A stretch of 64,000 nucleotides of DNA from Planctomycetota bacterium (lineage in GTDB: Bacteria; Planctomycetota; MHYJ01; WSZJ01): positions 1 to 64,000 of the forward strand of contig JACPRD010000135.1 in NCBI GenBank assembly GCA_016190145.1, given 5' to 3'. A program made the translations under genes and the position numbers. The notes under the pieces are model-generated. The model was not told the origin of the DNA. It worked only from the letters and a program-made list of their open reading frames with translations, and did not search any database. Of this stretch, positions 8,750 through 21,848 are shown piece after piece. Position 1 is the stretch's first letter. Each line of letters begins with the position of its first letter.

Positions 8750-10027
8750 GTGCGATCCGCCGATTCCGACTCCGAACGCGACCCTCTTCTCCACTCGCGC
8801 CGCCTGAACCTCGATGTTCCGGCGCTGTTGCAGGGAGGTTCCTTCCAGCTGGACACCAGGGGCGCGGTCGCGCCGCCGCCGCCCGCCCCCGCGGCGACGC
8901 CGTGGATCGGGCGCGACCTCGGCGGGTACCGCATCCTCGAACTCATCGGCGCCGGGGGATTCTCGATGGTGTTCGTGGCGCGGCGGTCCGGGACGGAGGA
9001 TCTGGTGGCGGTGAAGCTGCCGCGCGCGGCGGGTTTTGTGGATCACCTGAAACGCGAGGCGCTGATCTCCGCGCGGTTCCAGGACCCGGACGTCCCCGGC
9101 ATCCTGGAGGTGAAGCTCGACCACGACCCGCCGTTCCTCGTGATGCCGTTCGTGGCGGGCACGAATCTACCGCTCCCGGCCGCGGCGCCGCGGCCGCGGG
9201 AGATCGTCGAGGCGTTCCGGATCTTCCGCGGGATCGCCGCGGTGGTCGCCCGGCTGCACGATGCCCAGATCGCACACGGGGACCTGAAGCCCGGGAACAT
9301 CCGCCTGGACGCGGTCGGCCGCTGCCGGCTCATGGATCTCGGCCTTGCGCGCCAGCAGGTCGCCGCGCGGCAGCTCTCGACCCTTCGCGCCTCCGTCGTG
9401 AGCATCACCGGAGAACGGATCGAAGGAACGCTCGAGTTCATGGCGCCCGAAGTGACGGCCGGGGAGGAGCCGGGCCGCGCCGCCGACGTCTACGCGCTCG
9501 GCGTGATCCTGCACCACCTGCTCTGCGGCCGCCCGCCGTCGTTCGGCGTGAGCCCCGCGCAGCTGAACCCGTACCTGCCGTCCGGCACGGCCGCGCTGCT
9601 CCGGGAAATGCTCCGTCACGATGTGTCGGCGCGCCTGGGAAGCGCCGGCGAGGTGATCCCGCGCGTCGACCGCCTGATCGCGGCGGAGGAGCGCTGTCTG
9701 CGGCGCAGGAACGGCCATGAGCGCCGGCGGGTTTTCGAGTCGAGAATGAAAACTCTGGCCCGCGGGGCACGCCTGATGTTGTTCGTGCTGGCGGCCGCGG
9801 GGGCCCTGGTCTGGAGCGTGAAGATCGTGCCGGCGCTGTCCGGCATCACGATCTCGGACGACGGCTTTGATGTCCTCGTGGCCCTGTCCTGTGCCGCCGG
9901 TTACCTCCTCGGCTGGCTCTCGATCGTGCTGGGAGTGACCACGATCAACGCCTGGGTCCTCGGCGTTCCCGAACGGGATTACAAGAACCGCCGCGGACAC
10001 CCCTGGTGGAACTTCATGATGCAATGA
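8750..10027 (+). CDS. Membrane-anchored Ser/Thr protein kinase
   Basis: IGAGGFSMVFVARRSGTEDLVAVKLPR, HGDLKPGNIRL, DLGLA, FMAPEV, two C-terminal TM segments; GTG start with GAAGGAG SD. Confidence 0.85.
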   Translation: MRSADSDSERDPLLHSRRLNLDVPALLQGGSFQLDTRGAVAPPPPAPAATPWIGRDLGGYRILELIGAGGFSMVFVARRSGTEDLVAVKLPRAAGFVDHLKREALISARFQDPDVPGILEVKLDHDPPFLVMPFVAGTNLPLPAAAPRPREIVEAFRIFRGIAAVVARLHDAQIAHGDLKPGNIRLDAVGRCRLMDLGLARQQVAARQLSTLRASVVSITGERIEGTLEFMAPEVTAGEEPGRAADVYALGVILHHLLCGRPPSFGVSPAQLNPYLPSGTAALLREMLRHDVSARLGSAGEVIPRVDRLIAAEERCLRRRNGHERRRVFESRMKTLARGARLMLFVLAAAGALVWSVKIVPALSGITISDDGFDVLVALSCAAGYLLGWLSIVLGVTTINAWVLGVPERDYKNRRGHPWWNFMMQ

Positions 10028-11211
10028 CCTCCCCCGCCTCCGGCTTCGCCGTCCACACTTCCGTCCTCGAACCCGAGATCGAGCTCGTGGAGCGGATCTC
10101 GCGCACGAACCTGAGCGAAGTCTGGCGCGGGCGCCGCCGCGCCGACGGGTCGCAGGTCGCGGTGAAATTCGCGCTCACCGAAGCGGCGGCCGCGATGCTG
10201 GAGCCGGAAGCGGCGATCGTGCGGGAGCTGCGCAGGGAAGGGCCCACGATCTCCGTGAAGGTGCCCCCGAGCGAACTGAGGAAGGGCACCCGGGAAATGG
10301 AGGTGCCGGCGCAGCGCGTCAAGGGCGTTGTGCCCGCGGAGTACGCGGCCCGACCCGTCCCGCACCTCGTGATGCCATGGGTGGGAGGCCGGACGTTCCG
10401 CAACCTGATCGAGGAAATCCGGAGCGGCGACGACCGATCGCGCGCCGCCGGCACGCTCTACGACGTGGTGCGGATCGTCGCGAGAGTCCACGGGCGCGGC
10501 TTCATGCACGGAGACCTCAAGCCAGAGAACATCCTCCTCGACGACGCCGGCCGCCCCTGGCTCACGGACTTCGGCATGGCGCGCGCAATCCACGTCGCGC
10601 GACTGGACACCCGCGTGAGCCGATCAGTGGGGGAAGGCGCGGGGGCCTGGGGTGGCACGCTTCACTACCTGCCCCCGGAGGGCATCCAGGGCGACCCTCC
10701 GGCATTCTCGTGGGACGTCTACGCGATCGGCGTCATGCTGCACGAGGTACTGCTCGGGACGCGCCCCGACCGCGCCGCCAGTCCCGAATCGCTTCGCGCC
10801 AGTCTGCCGGATTCGATCCTGGACGTCCTGCTGGCGGCGCTCGCCTGGTCCCCCGCTGACCGCATCCCCAACGTCCCCAGCCTCCTCACCGTTCTCAAAC
10901 CGATTCAGACCGAACTCACCCTGGTCGGACGGGCGCGTCTCGTCCGACGCTTCGGCCGCGCCTCTCTCAATGCGCTCGCGGCGTTCTTCGTCGTGTTTCG
11001 GTATGTCTCGGTCCTTGCGCTGCTCTCCCTGTACGCGATCACGGTGATCTGGGCACTTCGCGGCCCCTGGGGAATGCTGTTCCTGTTCGTGCCCGTGCTC
11101 TACCTGCACTACAAGATCAGCTGGGAGGGCCCTGAGACGGGCGACGAGGCGCAGAGCCGGGTCAGCGGTCGGGTGGTCACAGGTCCCAACGCGCCGCCGC
11201 GCTTGAATTGA
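10024..11211 (+). CDS. Membrane-anchored Ser/Thr protein kinase
   Basis: FMHGDLKPENILLDDAGRPWLTDFGMARA, YLPPEGIQGDPPAFSWDVYAIGVMLHE; ATGA overlap with the upstream kinase. Confidence 0.85.
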   Translation: MTSPASGFAVHTSVLEPEIELVERISRTNLSEVWRGRRRADGSQVAVKFALTEAAAAMLEPEAAIVRELRREGPTISVKVPPSELRKGTREMEVPAQRVKGVVPAEYAARPVPHLVMPWVGGRTFRNLIEEIRSGDDRSRAAGTLYDVVRIVARVHGRGFMHGDLKPENILLDDAGRPWLTDFGMARAIHVARLDTRVSRSVGEGAGAWGGTLHYLPPEGIQGDPPAFSWDVYAIGVMLHEVLLGTRPDRAASPESLRASLPDSILDVLLAALAWSPADRIPNVPSLLTVLKPIQTELTLVGRARLVRRFGRASLNALAAFFVVFRYVSVLALLSLYAITVIWALRGPWGMLFLFVPVLYLHYKISWEGPETGDEAQSRVSGRVVTGPNAPPRLN

Positions 11212-11272
11212 GCCCGCCCGCAGGTCTAATGTGGCCGTCCGTGAACCGCTTTTACTCGTCGCCCGTCGCCGC

Positions 11273-11500
11273 ATGACGGCCGCTCCCACCGGCCAGGTGT
11301 CGCTCGTCTGCACCGACCTCCAGGGCTCGACGGAGCTCTGGGAGAAGCTCGGCTCGAAGTTTCAGCCCGTCCTGGAACAGCACCACCGGATGCTGCGCGC
11401 GAGAACCGCGGATGTGCGGGCGACGAGCCCCGCTGTGTGGGAGACCTTGCGGCCGCTTCTGGAGAAGGCGGAAGCGGACGCCGAACAGAGAAAGCCCTGA
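11273..11500 (+). pseudogene. Fragment of class III adenylate/guanylate cyclase
   Basis: [36 protein letters not shown] is the start of a cyclase catalytic domain, followed by unrelated sequence and an early stop. Confidence 0.6.
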
Positions 11501-11543
11501 GAGCGCGCTTCAAGAAACAGACTCCCGCAAAGGAGAACCTCAC

Positions 11544-11960
11544 ATGGACATCAGGCGAAGCGGTTCCCAGCCCTCGGCCAAAGGCCGCGCCGACTGGTTC
11601 ACCGGCACGGTGCGGATCGATCCGCTCTTCCCGGCGACGGACCCGGCCCGGGCGGCCGGGAACAGCGTGACGTTCGAGCCCGGCGCCCGCACGGCGTGGC
11701 ACACGCATCCGTTGGGGCAGACGCTGATCGTGACGACCGGTTGCGGACGGGCGCAGCGCTGGGGCGGGCCGGTCGAGGAGATCCGGCCGGGAGACGTGGT
11801 CTGGTTCGGGCCGGGGGAGAAGCACTGGCACGGCGCCGCGCCTGCGACGGCGCTGACGCACATCGCCGTCCAGGAGCACGTCGACGGGAAGGCGGTGGAC
11901 TGGCTGGAGAAGGTGAGCGACGAGCAGTACCAGGTCCCGGCGGCGAAAGCAGGTTCATGA
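11544..11960 (+). CDS. Cupin-domain protein
   Basis: [32 protein letters not shown]...[19 protein letters not shown] cupin motifs. Confidence 0.85.
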   Translation: MDIRRSGSQPSAKGRADWFTGTVRIDPLFPATDPARAAGNSVTFEPGARTAWHTHPLGQTLIVTTGCGRAQRWGGPVEEIRPGDVVWFGPGEKHWHGAAPATALTHIAVQEHVDGKAVDWLEKVSDEQYQVPAAKAGS

Positions 11961-12002
11961 GAGGCCGCTTGCGGTTCTCCTGTCGGTCCAAACGAGGATC
12001 CC

Positions 12003-12725
12003 ATGCCGAAGGAACTCGAAGCGACGAAGCCCCTGCGAAAGCTCGCGCTGAATCTGGATCGCCGGGACTGGCCGAACGAAGTCGGCTACGCGCTTTACAT
12101 GCAGTCGCGCTGCCTTTGTAACTACGTGGAACGGGGTCTGCGGGAGACGCCCTGCAACCTCTGTGGCAGCGCGAAACTCGTGATCACGGGCGCGAAGTGC
12201 CGCGACTTGTCGTTCTCGGTGAACTCCGATGGGATCGCCTGCGTACGACTCCCCTTCGACACCGCCAGGTTCACCAGCCTGGGCGAGGACCAGGGGCGCC
12301 ACAGGCTGTTCATGTCGATGATCGAGAATGGGATCAGCGCGATCGCGCCCGCGCCCGGTGCCAAGGCGAGGGGCGTTCTCCACGGGCTCCTGGCGCGGTT
12401 CGCCGCAGAGGGGTTTCGCAATTCGTGGAGGCATCAACTCCGGCGCTTTCCCCGCTTCGGCCTCACGGCACGGCTCGACTGTGCTCTCACGCCGGCGTCT
12501 TTCGTGCTGTGGCTTACCGTCTCTCGCCGGGACGGCGCGGAAGTTTCGCGCAAGATCCTGCGGACGGATCCCGACGAGCTCGCGTACGACTATCGGTTCA
12601 AGGACATCATGTCAAACGGCAAGACGCTGACCGTGACGAGCAAGAGGTCATTGCCGCTCGTGACGCTCCGGCTCGCGGAGCTATTCTCCGATCCTCCCCC
12701 GGCCCGGCGGGCCCGCTCGAGTTGA
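12003..12725 (+). CDS. Hypothetical protein
   Basis: Continuous 240-aa ORF. Confidence 0.5.
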   Translation: MPKELEATKPLRKLALNLDRRDWPNEVGYALYMQSRCLCNYVERGLRETPCNLCGSAKLVITGAKCRDLSFSVNSDGIACVRLPFDTARFTSLGEDQGRHRLFMSMIENGISAIAPAPGAKARGVLHGLLARFAAEGFRNSWRHQLRRFPRFGLTARLDCALTPASFVLWLTVSRRDGAEVSRKILRTDPDELAYDYRFKDIMSNGKTLTVTSKRSLPLVTLRLAELFSDPPPARRARSS

Positions 12726-12780
12726 CACTCGATTCCAGATTGGGAGGGGGCAAACTCATACGGATCTTCGGAGAACACTC

Positions 12781-13551
12781 TTGTCAGATCACCCGGCGTC
12801 AGCGAGCTCCATTGGCTTCGAAATCCCGAGGCGGCTGGCGCTTCTCGTTGCCGCCGCGGGTTCGCAGGCCTTCGCCGAAGAGAGCCCGGCCGTCGCGATG
12901 CTCCGAAACACAGGCGGCCCGGTCGTCGACGTGGTCACCGACCCGGTGACGCTCGTTCTCCGGTGCCGCGGCGCGTACTTCACGACGGGGGACGTGGACC
13001 GGAACGGTGCGGCCGATGTCGTCTTCCACAGCTTCGACTACGGCGGTTCGTACGAGACCAGCCTCTTCATGCTGAAAGGCCACGGCGACGGAACCGTGGA
13101 TGCGGCGGCGAAGAAGGTTCTTCTGCCCACGAGCCCTTTCGCCGCTTCGAACACGGTCCTCGAGGATCTCGACGGTGACGGGGACCTGGACGAGGAGCGG
13201 ATCGGGGCGCTCGTCCGCGATCTTGACGGCGAGAAGTACGACGTGCGCGAGGAAGCGACGCCAGCCCTGCTCGGGGTGGCCGACGTCGCGGAACCGCTGC
13301 TGAAGGCGGCGCTGGAGAAGGCCAACTCCGCCGAAGTCCGGATGCGGCTCAGGCACATCCTGGATAACCCGCCTTCGGGAAAACTCTCGGACCTGAAGTC
13401 CGACGAGGACGCCCTGATCCGTCTAGTGGCGCTCCTGGAAGTCCTGGACACGCCCGAGGCCCGGCCGGCGGTCGCTCGGCTGGTGCAGCCGAATGTCTCC
13501 CTTGCAATCCGCAAGGCCGCGGCCGACGCCGTCCGCCGCCAAAAACGGTAG
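12781..13551 (+). CDS. Chimeric ORF: FG-GAP-like N-terminus joined to HEAT-like C-terminus
   Basis: DVDRNGAADVVFHSFDYGG...LEDLDGDGDLD then RIGALVRDLDGEKYDVREEATPALLGVADVAEPLLKAALEKANSAEVRMRLRHIL. Confidence 0.5.
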   Translation: MSDHPASASSIGFEIPRRLALLVAAAGSQAFAEESPAVAMLRNTGGPVVDVVTDPVTLVLRCRGAYFTTGDVDRNGAADVVFHSFDYGGSYETSLFMLKGHGDGTVDAAAKKVLLPTSPFAASNTVLEDLDGDGDLDEERIGALVRDLDGEKYDVREEATPALLGVADVAEPLLKAALEKANSAEVRMRLRHILDNPPSGKLSDLKSDEDALIRLVALLEVLDTPEARPAVARLVQPNVSLAIRKAAADAVRRQKR

Positions 13552-13570
13552 GATTCGAGAAGGGGTTCGC

Positions 13571-15103
13571 TTGACCGCCGAGTCCGCATATCTGTTCCGC
13601 CACGCCCTCCTCCGCGACGCCGCGTACCAGCTTCAGCTTCCCGGGGAGAGATCGCGACTGCACGGGGTGGCGCTGGGCGCCATGGAAGCGAACTTCGGAG
13701 GTCGCCCGGAAGGGCTTCCACCGCTCGACGCGAAAGATCGTCCGATCTACCGGCCGCTCCCGATCGATTCGTTTGCGCGGGAGATGTCCGAGCATGCCCG
13801 ACTGGCTCTGCCGGAAGCCGGGGAGGGGCGAGCGGCGCTGGAAGTGAGGGCTCTGTACGTCAGGCGGGCAGCGGAATTCGCCCATCATAGTCATCGGCAT
13901 GAAGAGGCGACTCGGCTCTGGCTCGAACTTGCGAAACTCGCGGGCGATTCGTCGAGAGGGGAGGCCCTGCGACGAGCCGGACTCGCCGAATTCAGCCGGG
14001 GGCAGCCGCGGAATGCGGAGCGGCTCTTCCGCGAGGCCCTGGTCGCACTTCGTAACCGCCCGGATCGCCGAGCGGAGGCCGCGGCGCTGTCGAATCTGGC
14101 GGTCGCCTGCACGCACGTCGGCCGTGTTGAGGAGGGAGAAGGCCTGTTCGAAAAGGCGCTGGAACTCCACCGTGAGGCGGCGGATCGAGGGGGAGAGGGG
14201 ATCACGCTGGGGAATCTCGCCAATGTATACCACGATACTGACCGGCTCGATCTGGCCGAACGCTGCTTCCAGAGATCGCTGGCCACTCGGCGGGAGATCG
14301 GCGATCGGCGGGGTGAGGGGGTCACCCTGGGCAACCTGGCCCTGGTGTACCGGGCCAGGGGACGCCTGGAAGAAGCGGAGGCGATGCAGACGCAGTCGCT
14401 CGCGATCCGACGGGAGGTCGGCGACCGCGCGGGCGAGGGGATCGCGCTGGAAAACCTGGCCACGCTCTACCGGGAGACCGGCCGCATCGAGGAATCAGAG
14501 CGGGCCTGCCGGACCGCGCTCGGAATCCATCGGGAGGTCGGCAGTCGCACCGGCGAAGGCTCGTCGTTGGCCGTACTTGCCGACCTCGCCTATGAACATG
14601 GTAACCTGGACCTTGCGCGACGGACCTACGGGGAAGCGCTCGACATCCACCGCGAAGTCGGCCATCGCCGGGCCGAGGCGTTCGAGCTCGGCAACCTGGC
14701 CTGCGTTCTTCGCGAGTCCGGGCGGACCAGGGAGGCGCGCGAGCTGTGCGAGAGGGCGCTGGCGATCCACAGCGAGATCGGCAACCGTCGCGGTCAGGGC
14801 GTCGCCCTGGGAACTCTGGCCCGTCTCCTCTTCGACGAGGGCCTCCCCGAGCTTGCGGAACGCGAGTATCGGCGCGCCTTGGATCTCGACCGCCTGACCG
14901 GCAGCACGCGCATGGAGGGAGTACATTCCTGCGAATACGCCCTTTGCCTTCTCCTCATCGGTCGAGCCGGCGAAGCTGCCGAAACATGGAAACGGGGATT
15001 CGGCCTCCTCGCGAATCCGCGGGCTGGCCGGGAGGCGAAAAACGCGCGTCTCGCCATGGACGCCGCGTGCGCGCGCGCCGGAATCGTCCCATTCGCGCCC
15101 TGA
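13571..15103 (+). CDS. Orphan TPR tail of a STAND/kinase-type regulator
   Basis: FRHALLRDAAYQLQLPGERSRLHGVALGAME followed by about 40-aa TPR units (AIxREVGDRxGEGIALxNLAxLYRxTGRxEEAE); TTG start tentative. Confidence 0.65.
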   Translation: MTAESAYLFRHALLRDAAYQLQLPGERSRLHGVALGAMEANFGGRPEGLPPLDAKDRPIYRPLPIDSFAREMSEHARLALPEAGEGRAALEVRALYVRRAAEFAHHSHRHEEATRLWLELAKLAGDSSRGEALRRAGLAEFSRGQPRNAERLFREALVALRNRPDRRAEAAALSNLAVACTHVGRVEEGEGLFEKALELHREAADRGGEGITLGNLANVYHDTDRLDLAERCFQRSLATRREIGDRRGEGVTLGNLALVYRARGRLEEAEAMQTQSLAIRREVGDRAGEGIALENLATLYRETGRIEESERACRTALGIHREVGSRTGEGSSLAVLADLAYEHGNLDLARRTYGEALDIHREVGHRRAEAFELGNLACVLRESGRTREARELCERALAIHSEIGNRRGQGVALGTLARLLFDEGLPELAEREYRRALDLDRLTGSTRMEGVHSCEYALCLLLIGRAGEAAETWKRGFGLLANPRAGREAKNARLAMDAACARAGIVPFAP

Positions 15104-15224
15104 CGACGCCTGCCGGGGCTGCGCCGCAGGCCCCATGAGAACAAAGCTTTAGATTTTTCCGGAATTCCCGGGAGGGTCGCCGCGGGCGCCCGTTGGAGGA
15201 GGCCAACTCCAACGGAGATTCCCC

Positions 15225-18200
15225 ATGCGGCGCCCTGTTGCTCATCGGTCCCGGGCCTTTGTCCTCCTCGTGTCCCTGGCCGTCCTCGGCGTCCTCGGCC
15301 TCCTCGCCGCCACCTTCGCCACGCTTTCGAGGGTCGAGCGCGCGGTGTCCAGCAGCTATGTCGACAAGGTGCGGGCGAAGATGCTCGCGCAGTCGGGCGT
15401 CGAGCGCGCCATCGCCGCGCTCCGGGGCCGCACGATGATTCAGGCGTGGGACGACCCGCGGAACGAGTGGTTCTACCGGGAAGCGCTCGACGCGCCGACC
15501 GGAGGACTCAACTACGCGCCGGCCGTGCTCGCCCTCTGGCAGCCATTCGTTCCCGCCCGCCCCTGGGGCGCCGCCCCGCGCTCCCTCGGAGCGGCGCTCG
15601 ATGACGGGATCGTGAATGGCAAGCCCGGAGGGCTCTCCTTCCAGGACGCCCTGTTTCCCGCCGTCTCGGGCCGGCTCCCCGGAACGTACGAGCCCGACGG
15701 CGACGTCTACGGCCTCAAGGTTCTCGACTGCGCCTCGATGCTGAACGTCAACGACGGCCACGCGCAGATCGTGCGCCTGCTCAACAACCTCGGCTCGATT
15801 CTCCGCTGCGCCGACGGCACGCCGGTCTCCGCCGGCGGCTTCCAGCTCGGTACCCAGATCCAGACCCGAGCGGTGGCCCGCGGAAAACCCTTCAATAACA
15901 AGCTGGAACTCCTCCTCGAGGTGTTCCTCAACAACTCGTTCTTCGCGGGGAATGAAGCGGAGGCGCGGAAGCGATTCGCGGCGGTGCGGGATTTCATCAC
16001 GTGCCACGGCTGGGTGGACGGGATGACGACGCGATTCGACAAGACGTGGACGGGCGCGAGCGACTACGTGGGCGGGAGCTACGCTTCGGCGACGTCTTCG
16101 TCGGGGGGCGGGCCTCCCGGAGGGGGCGGAGGCGGCAAGGACCCGGGGGATCCGGGCGAGCCGGGCGAACCGTCGGATCCGAAGGGTGGCGGCAGCGATC
16201 CGGACGGCGGCGGGGACGTCGGGGCCGGCGAGGAAATGAAGGCGGCCCCGGGGATTCCGGGGTATGCCATGAGCCCGCAGTACAGCATCGCGCCGGTGCA
16301 GAATGGGTTCTACGCGTCTCTTCCCCAGACGCGATTCCTCGCTGCCCCTCCCGGTCTGGCGGTGAAGGATCTGAAGCGCGGGGGCGGATTCCGGCAGTAC
16401 GTGACGGGACAGGGCACGAATCCGACGCTGGGCGGCGAGACTTCGGCGGGGAAATTCGGCGGGACGCACTACTACGGCGAGCCGCGGACGCCGGTCAACG
16501 TGAATACGTGCACGCGGGAAGTGCTGGTGGCGACGCTGATGGATCTCGAGGCGGACTTCTGGGACTACGAGACGGTTTCCGAGGGAGCGAGTCCGCGGGA
16601 GTACACGAGCCGGATGGTGCTGCGGAACGTGAAGATCACGAAGGTGCAGGCGGAGGCGGCGGCGGACTTCATCATCAGCGCCCGGTACACGCACGGCACG
16701 CCGGCGGGGGCGTGGAGCTTCAACGACTGGATGCATTTCGAGGACGAGGTGCTGCACGTGCTGCCCGGGCTCGACCGATTCCAGCGCGCGCTGGTGAAGG
16801 CGAACGCGAACCCGAACACGAACGTCCGGAAGCTGAATCCGGACCTGATTCTGGTCACGTCGAATCCGGCGGCGAAGCCGGACGAGCTGGTGCGGCTGGA
16901 CAAGAGCGACGTGAAGACGGGCTCGACGGACTGGACGTTCTCGTCGAACGGGTTCTACGAGATCGAGTGCATCGGGCGGGTGTATTCGTCGGGGCGGATC
17001 GTGGCGGAGGAGCGGATCGAGACGGTGGTGAAGCTGTACGACGTGGTGAAGTTCACGACGCAGGAGCAGTTCGAGCAGGACCGGGTGTGGACGGCCGAGG
17101 ATTCGATGGAAGGGGACCTGCTGGCGGGCGGGTATCCGCCTGTCGTGTCGATGCCCGAGTACGCTTACAACGCGCCGCCGAATCCGGCGAGGTACCGGAG
17201 CGCGACGGGTGACGTGACGTGGGCGGCCGACTACGACGGGTATCTCGTGCTGAACGGTCCGGCGAAAATCACGGCCGGGACGAGTCCCGGGCCGGCGAGC
17301 ACGACGACGGCGTGCGACGGCGTGACCTGCAAGCAGTCGTTCGTCGCGGGGTTCAACCTCGGATCGGTATACCCGCAGCAGGGGCACCGGGCGGCCTGGC
17401 ACGACGCGGCCGGCGGGTGGAACTCCTCCGGCGGAGGCCCGCGGCATCCGGAGTACGCCTATACGACGCCGCACTGCTTCGGAGACGGCGGATCGATGTA
17501 TGGAGCGCCGCTCAACAGCTTCGCCCAGGACACGGGATACAAGAGCGGGAACTCGACGACGACGAGGAAGTCCTTCCAGATCCAGCCCGACGCCGCGGGG
17601 AACGGCGGGTGGTACGGCGGCGGGTCCGGCGCCGGGACGGGGGCGAATTTCTGGGACAACGGCTGCGACCTGCAGAATTTCGGGATCTACCTCAACGGCC
17701 TCCGGCGGAACCGCTTCCATACGTACTGGGCCGACGAGGTTCCGGCGCCGAACGCGACGATCGAAATGGTGGTGAAGCCGGAAGTCGACCTCTGGAACTG
17801 GGCGGTGCAGAGCCGGCTGAAGACGGTGTCGGGCGGGTGGGGGGGCGGGTACCAGGTGGGGCCGTGCAGCCGGCAGTTCCTGTTCGACTGGGGGGTGGGC
17901 GGGACGTACGGGATGAAGTACACGGTGCGGTGCTACGTGCAGCTGTCGCGGGTGTACCTCGAGTTCCATCACACGGCCACGAACCAGTTCTACGTGATCT
18001 ACGCGGACCACCAGTGGAAGCCGCACACGTGGCACCACGTGGAGGTGACGTGGGTGGGGCAGAAGACGGTGTCCTGGGGGACTCCGCCGGCGCCGCTCAC
18101 GGTCCCGGCGAACGCGACGCTGTTCGTAGACGGGGTCCCGGCGGCCTCGGTCCTGGCGGGGCAGGACGTGAACGCTTACCTCGGAAAATCGGTGCTTCCC

Positions 18201-18869
18201 ATCAAGGCCGTGCGCCTGCCGGAGGACGTGAGAGGGACGACGCCCAACAACAACGTCGGGATCGGGCCGCGATTCTGCGTCGGCTCGAAGCTGCAGAGCG
18301 ACGCGAGTTTCGGAATGACGCAGCCTTCCTGGATCGGGACGATCGACAACCTGGTGATGCACCACTGGCGGTCGCACGACGCCGCGTTCACGCCGCGAAA
18401 CCGGTACCACAGCATGACGTACTTCGACGGCACGGCGTACAAGAGCGGGCGCGGAATGAACCAGGAGAAGGCGGGGGTCTACAAGAAGCGGATCAAGTGG
18501 ATGGAGGACCAGGCGATGCAGCGGCGCATGACGGTGGGGACGCTGACCTGCTCGCACTATCACCCGTGGCACGTGCACCTGTACGGGCACGACGGCGCCG
18601 CGCCCACGACATCGTTCGGACACATCACTCCGATGATCCGCGTGCAGTCCGGCGGCACTTTCAATACCAGCTATTACTACGACGGCTGCGCGGGCCTGTC
18701 GGTGAGGACTCCCGTGGCGCCCGGTTCCGAAGTCACCTACGTGGGATGGTTCGAAGTCGCCTCCCTCGTGCCGGTCACGATGTCCCCGATCCTCTGCGAC
18801 ATCACGGTGACGGCGTTCTCCGAACCGGTGACATACTTCAGGCTTTCGAGTTCGGAGGCCCGCCACTGA
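15225..18869 (+). CDS. Large secreted protein: pseudopilin (GspK/PilX-like) N-terminus plus LamG-like C-terminal domain
   Basis: RSRAFVLLVSLAVLGVLGLLAATFATLSRVERAVSSSYVDKVRAKMLAQSGVERAIAAL; C-terminal WKPHTWHHVEVTWVGQKT...NATLFVDGVPA typical of concanavalin/LamG folds. Confidence 0.65.
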   Translation: MRRPVAHRSRAFVLLVSLAVLGVLGLLAATFATLSRVERAVSSSYVDKVRAKMLAQSGVERAIAALRGRTMIQAWDDPRNEWFYREALDAPTGGLNYAPAVLALWQPFVPARPWGAAPRSLGAALDDGIVNGKPGGLSFQDALFPAVSGRLPGTYEPDGDVYGLKVLDCASMLNVNDGHAQIVRLLNNLGSILRCADGTPVSAGGFQLGTQIQTRAVARGKPFNNKLELLLEVFLNNSFFAGNEAEARKRFAAVRDFITCHGWVDGMTTRFDKTWTGASDYVGGSYASATSSSGGGPPGGGGGGKDPGDPGEPGEPSDPKGGGSDPDGGGDVGAGEEMKAAPGIPGYAMSPQYSIAPVQNGFYASLPQTRFLAAPPGLAVKDLKRGGGFRQYVTGQGTNPTLGGETSAGKFGGTHYYGEPRTPVNVNTCTREVLVATLMDLEADFWDYETVSEGASPREYTSRMVLRNVKITKVQAEAAADFIISARYTHGTPAGAWSFNDWMHFEDEVLHVLPGLDRFQRALVKANANPNTNVRKLNPDLILVTSNPAAKPDELVRLDKSDVKTGSTDWTFSSNGFYEIECIGRVYSSGRIVAEERIETVVKLYDVVKFTTQEQFEQDRVWTAEDSMEGDLLAGGYPPVVSMPEYAYNAPPNPARYRSATGDVTWAADYDGYLVLNGPAKITAGTSPGPASTTTACDGVTCKQSFVAGFNLGSVYPQQGHRAAWHDAAGGWNSSGGGPRHPEYAYTTPHCFGDGGSMYGAPLNSFAQDTGYKSGNSTTTRKSFQIQPDAAGNGGWYGGGSGAGTGANFWDNGCDLQNFGIYLNGLRRNRFHTYWADEVPAPNATIEMVVKPEVDLWNWAVQSRLKTVSGGWGGGYQVGPCSRQFLFDWGVGGTYGMKYTVRCYVQLSRVYLEFHHTATNQFYVIYADHQWKPHTWHHVEVTWVGQKTVSWGTPPAPLTVPANATLFVDGVPAASVLAGQDVNAYLGKSVLPIKAVRLPEDVRGTTPNNNVGIGPRFCVGSKLQSDASFGMTQPSWIGTIDNLVMHHWRSHDAAFTPRNRYHSMTYFDGTAYKSGRGMNQEKAGVYKKRIKWMEDQAMQRRMTVGTLTCSHYHPWHVHLYGHDGAAPTTSFGHITPMIRVQSGGTFNTSYYYDGCAGLSVRTPVAPGSEVTYVGWFEVASLVPVTMSPILCDITVTAFSEPVTYFRLSSSEARH

Positions 18870-18988
18870 CCACTGGGACAGGTCTGCTACGATGGCCGCT
18901 CGATGAGGGGCGGCTATACTTCGATCGGCGGGACCGGACGGGGCTGACCGGGCACCGTCTGGTCCGACATCCTCGCGGAGGTGCTCGA

Positions 18989-21568
<2,580 letters not shown>

Positions 21569-21695
21569 GAAAGAGCCGAGCTCCGTTTGAGACGCCCGAG
21601 TGGTGCGTCGCGGTGGCACGGGACGGCGCGACGACGGGTCGATCGTTTTCACGTTCCTCCGGGAGTACACTCCGGCGACTCATCGGAGAACCCCC

Positions 21696-21848
21696 ATGTC
21701 AGAGAATCCGAATTCCGGGAAACCGACCAAACGGGCCAGCCTGCGCCGCGACAGCCGGCCCGCCGCCCGCGCCAAACGCGACAATCTCCGGATCCGCCGC
21801 AGCGAGCAGAAGACGCGCACGAAGGCGCGGCGATCCAGCAAGATGTAG
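21696..21848 (+). CDS. Small highly basic protein (50 aa)
   Basis: MSENPNSGKPTKRASLRRDSRPAARAKRDNLRIRRSEQKTRTKARRSSKM. Confidence 0.4.
   Translation: MSENPNSGKPTKRASLRRDSRPAARAKRDNLRIRRSEQKTRTKARRSSKM

Noticed and set aside
14955-18866. 1303-aa minus-strand ORF opposite the pseudopilin-like gene
   Set aside because: Arg/His/Pro/Val-rich shadow translation of a high-GC gene; the plus-strand reading has signal-anchor and domain features.
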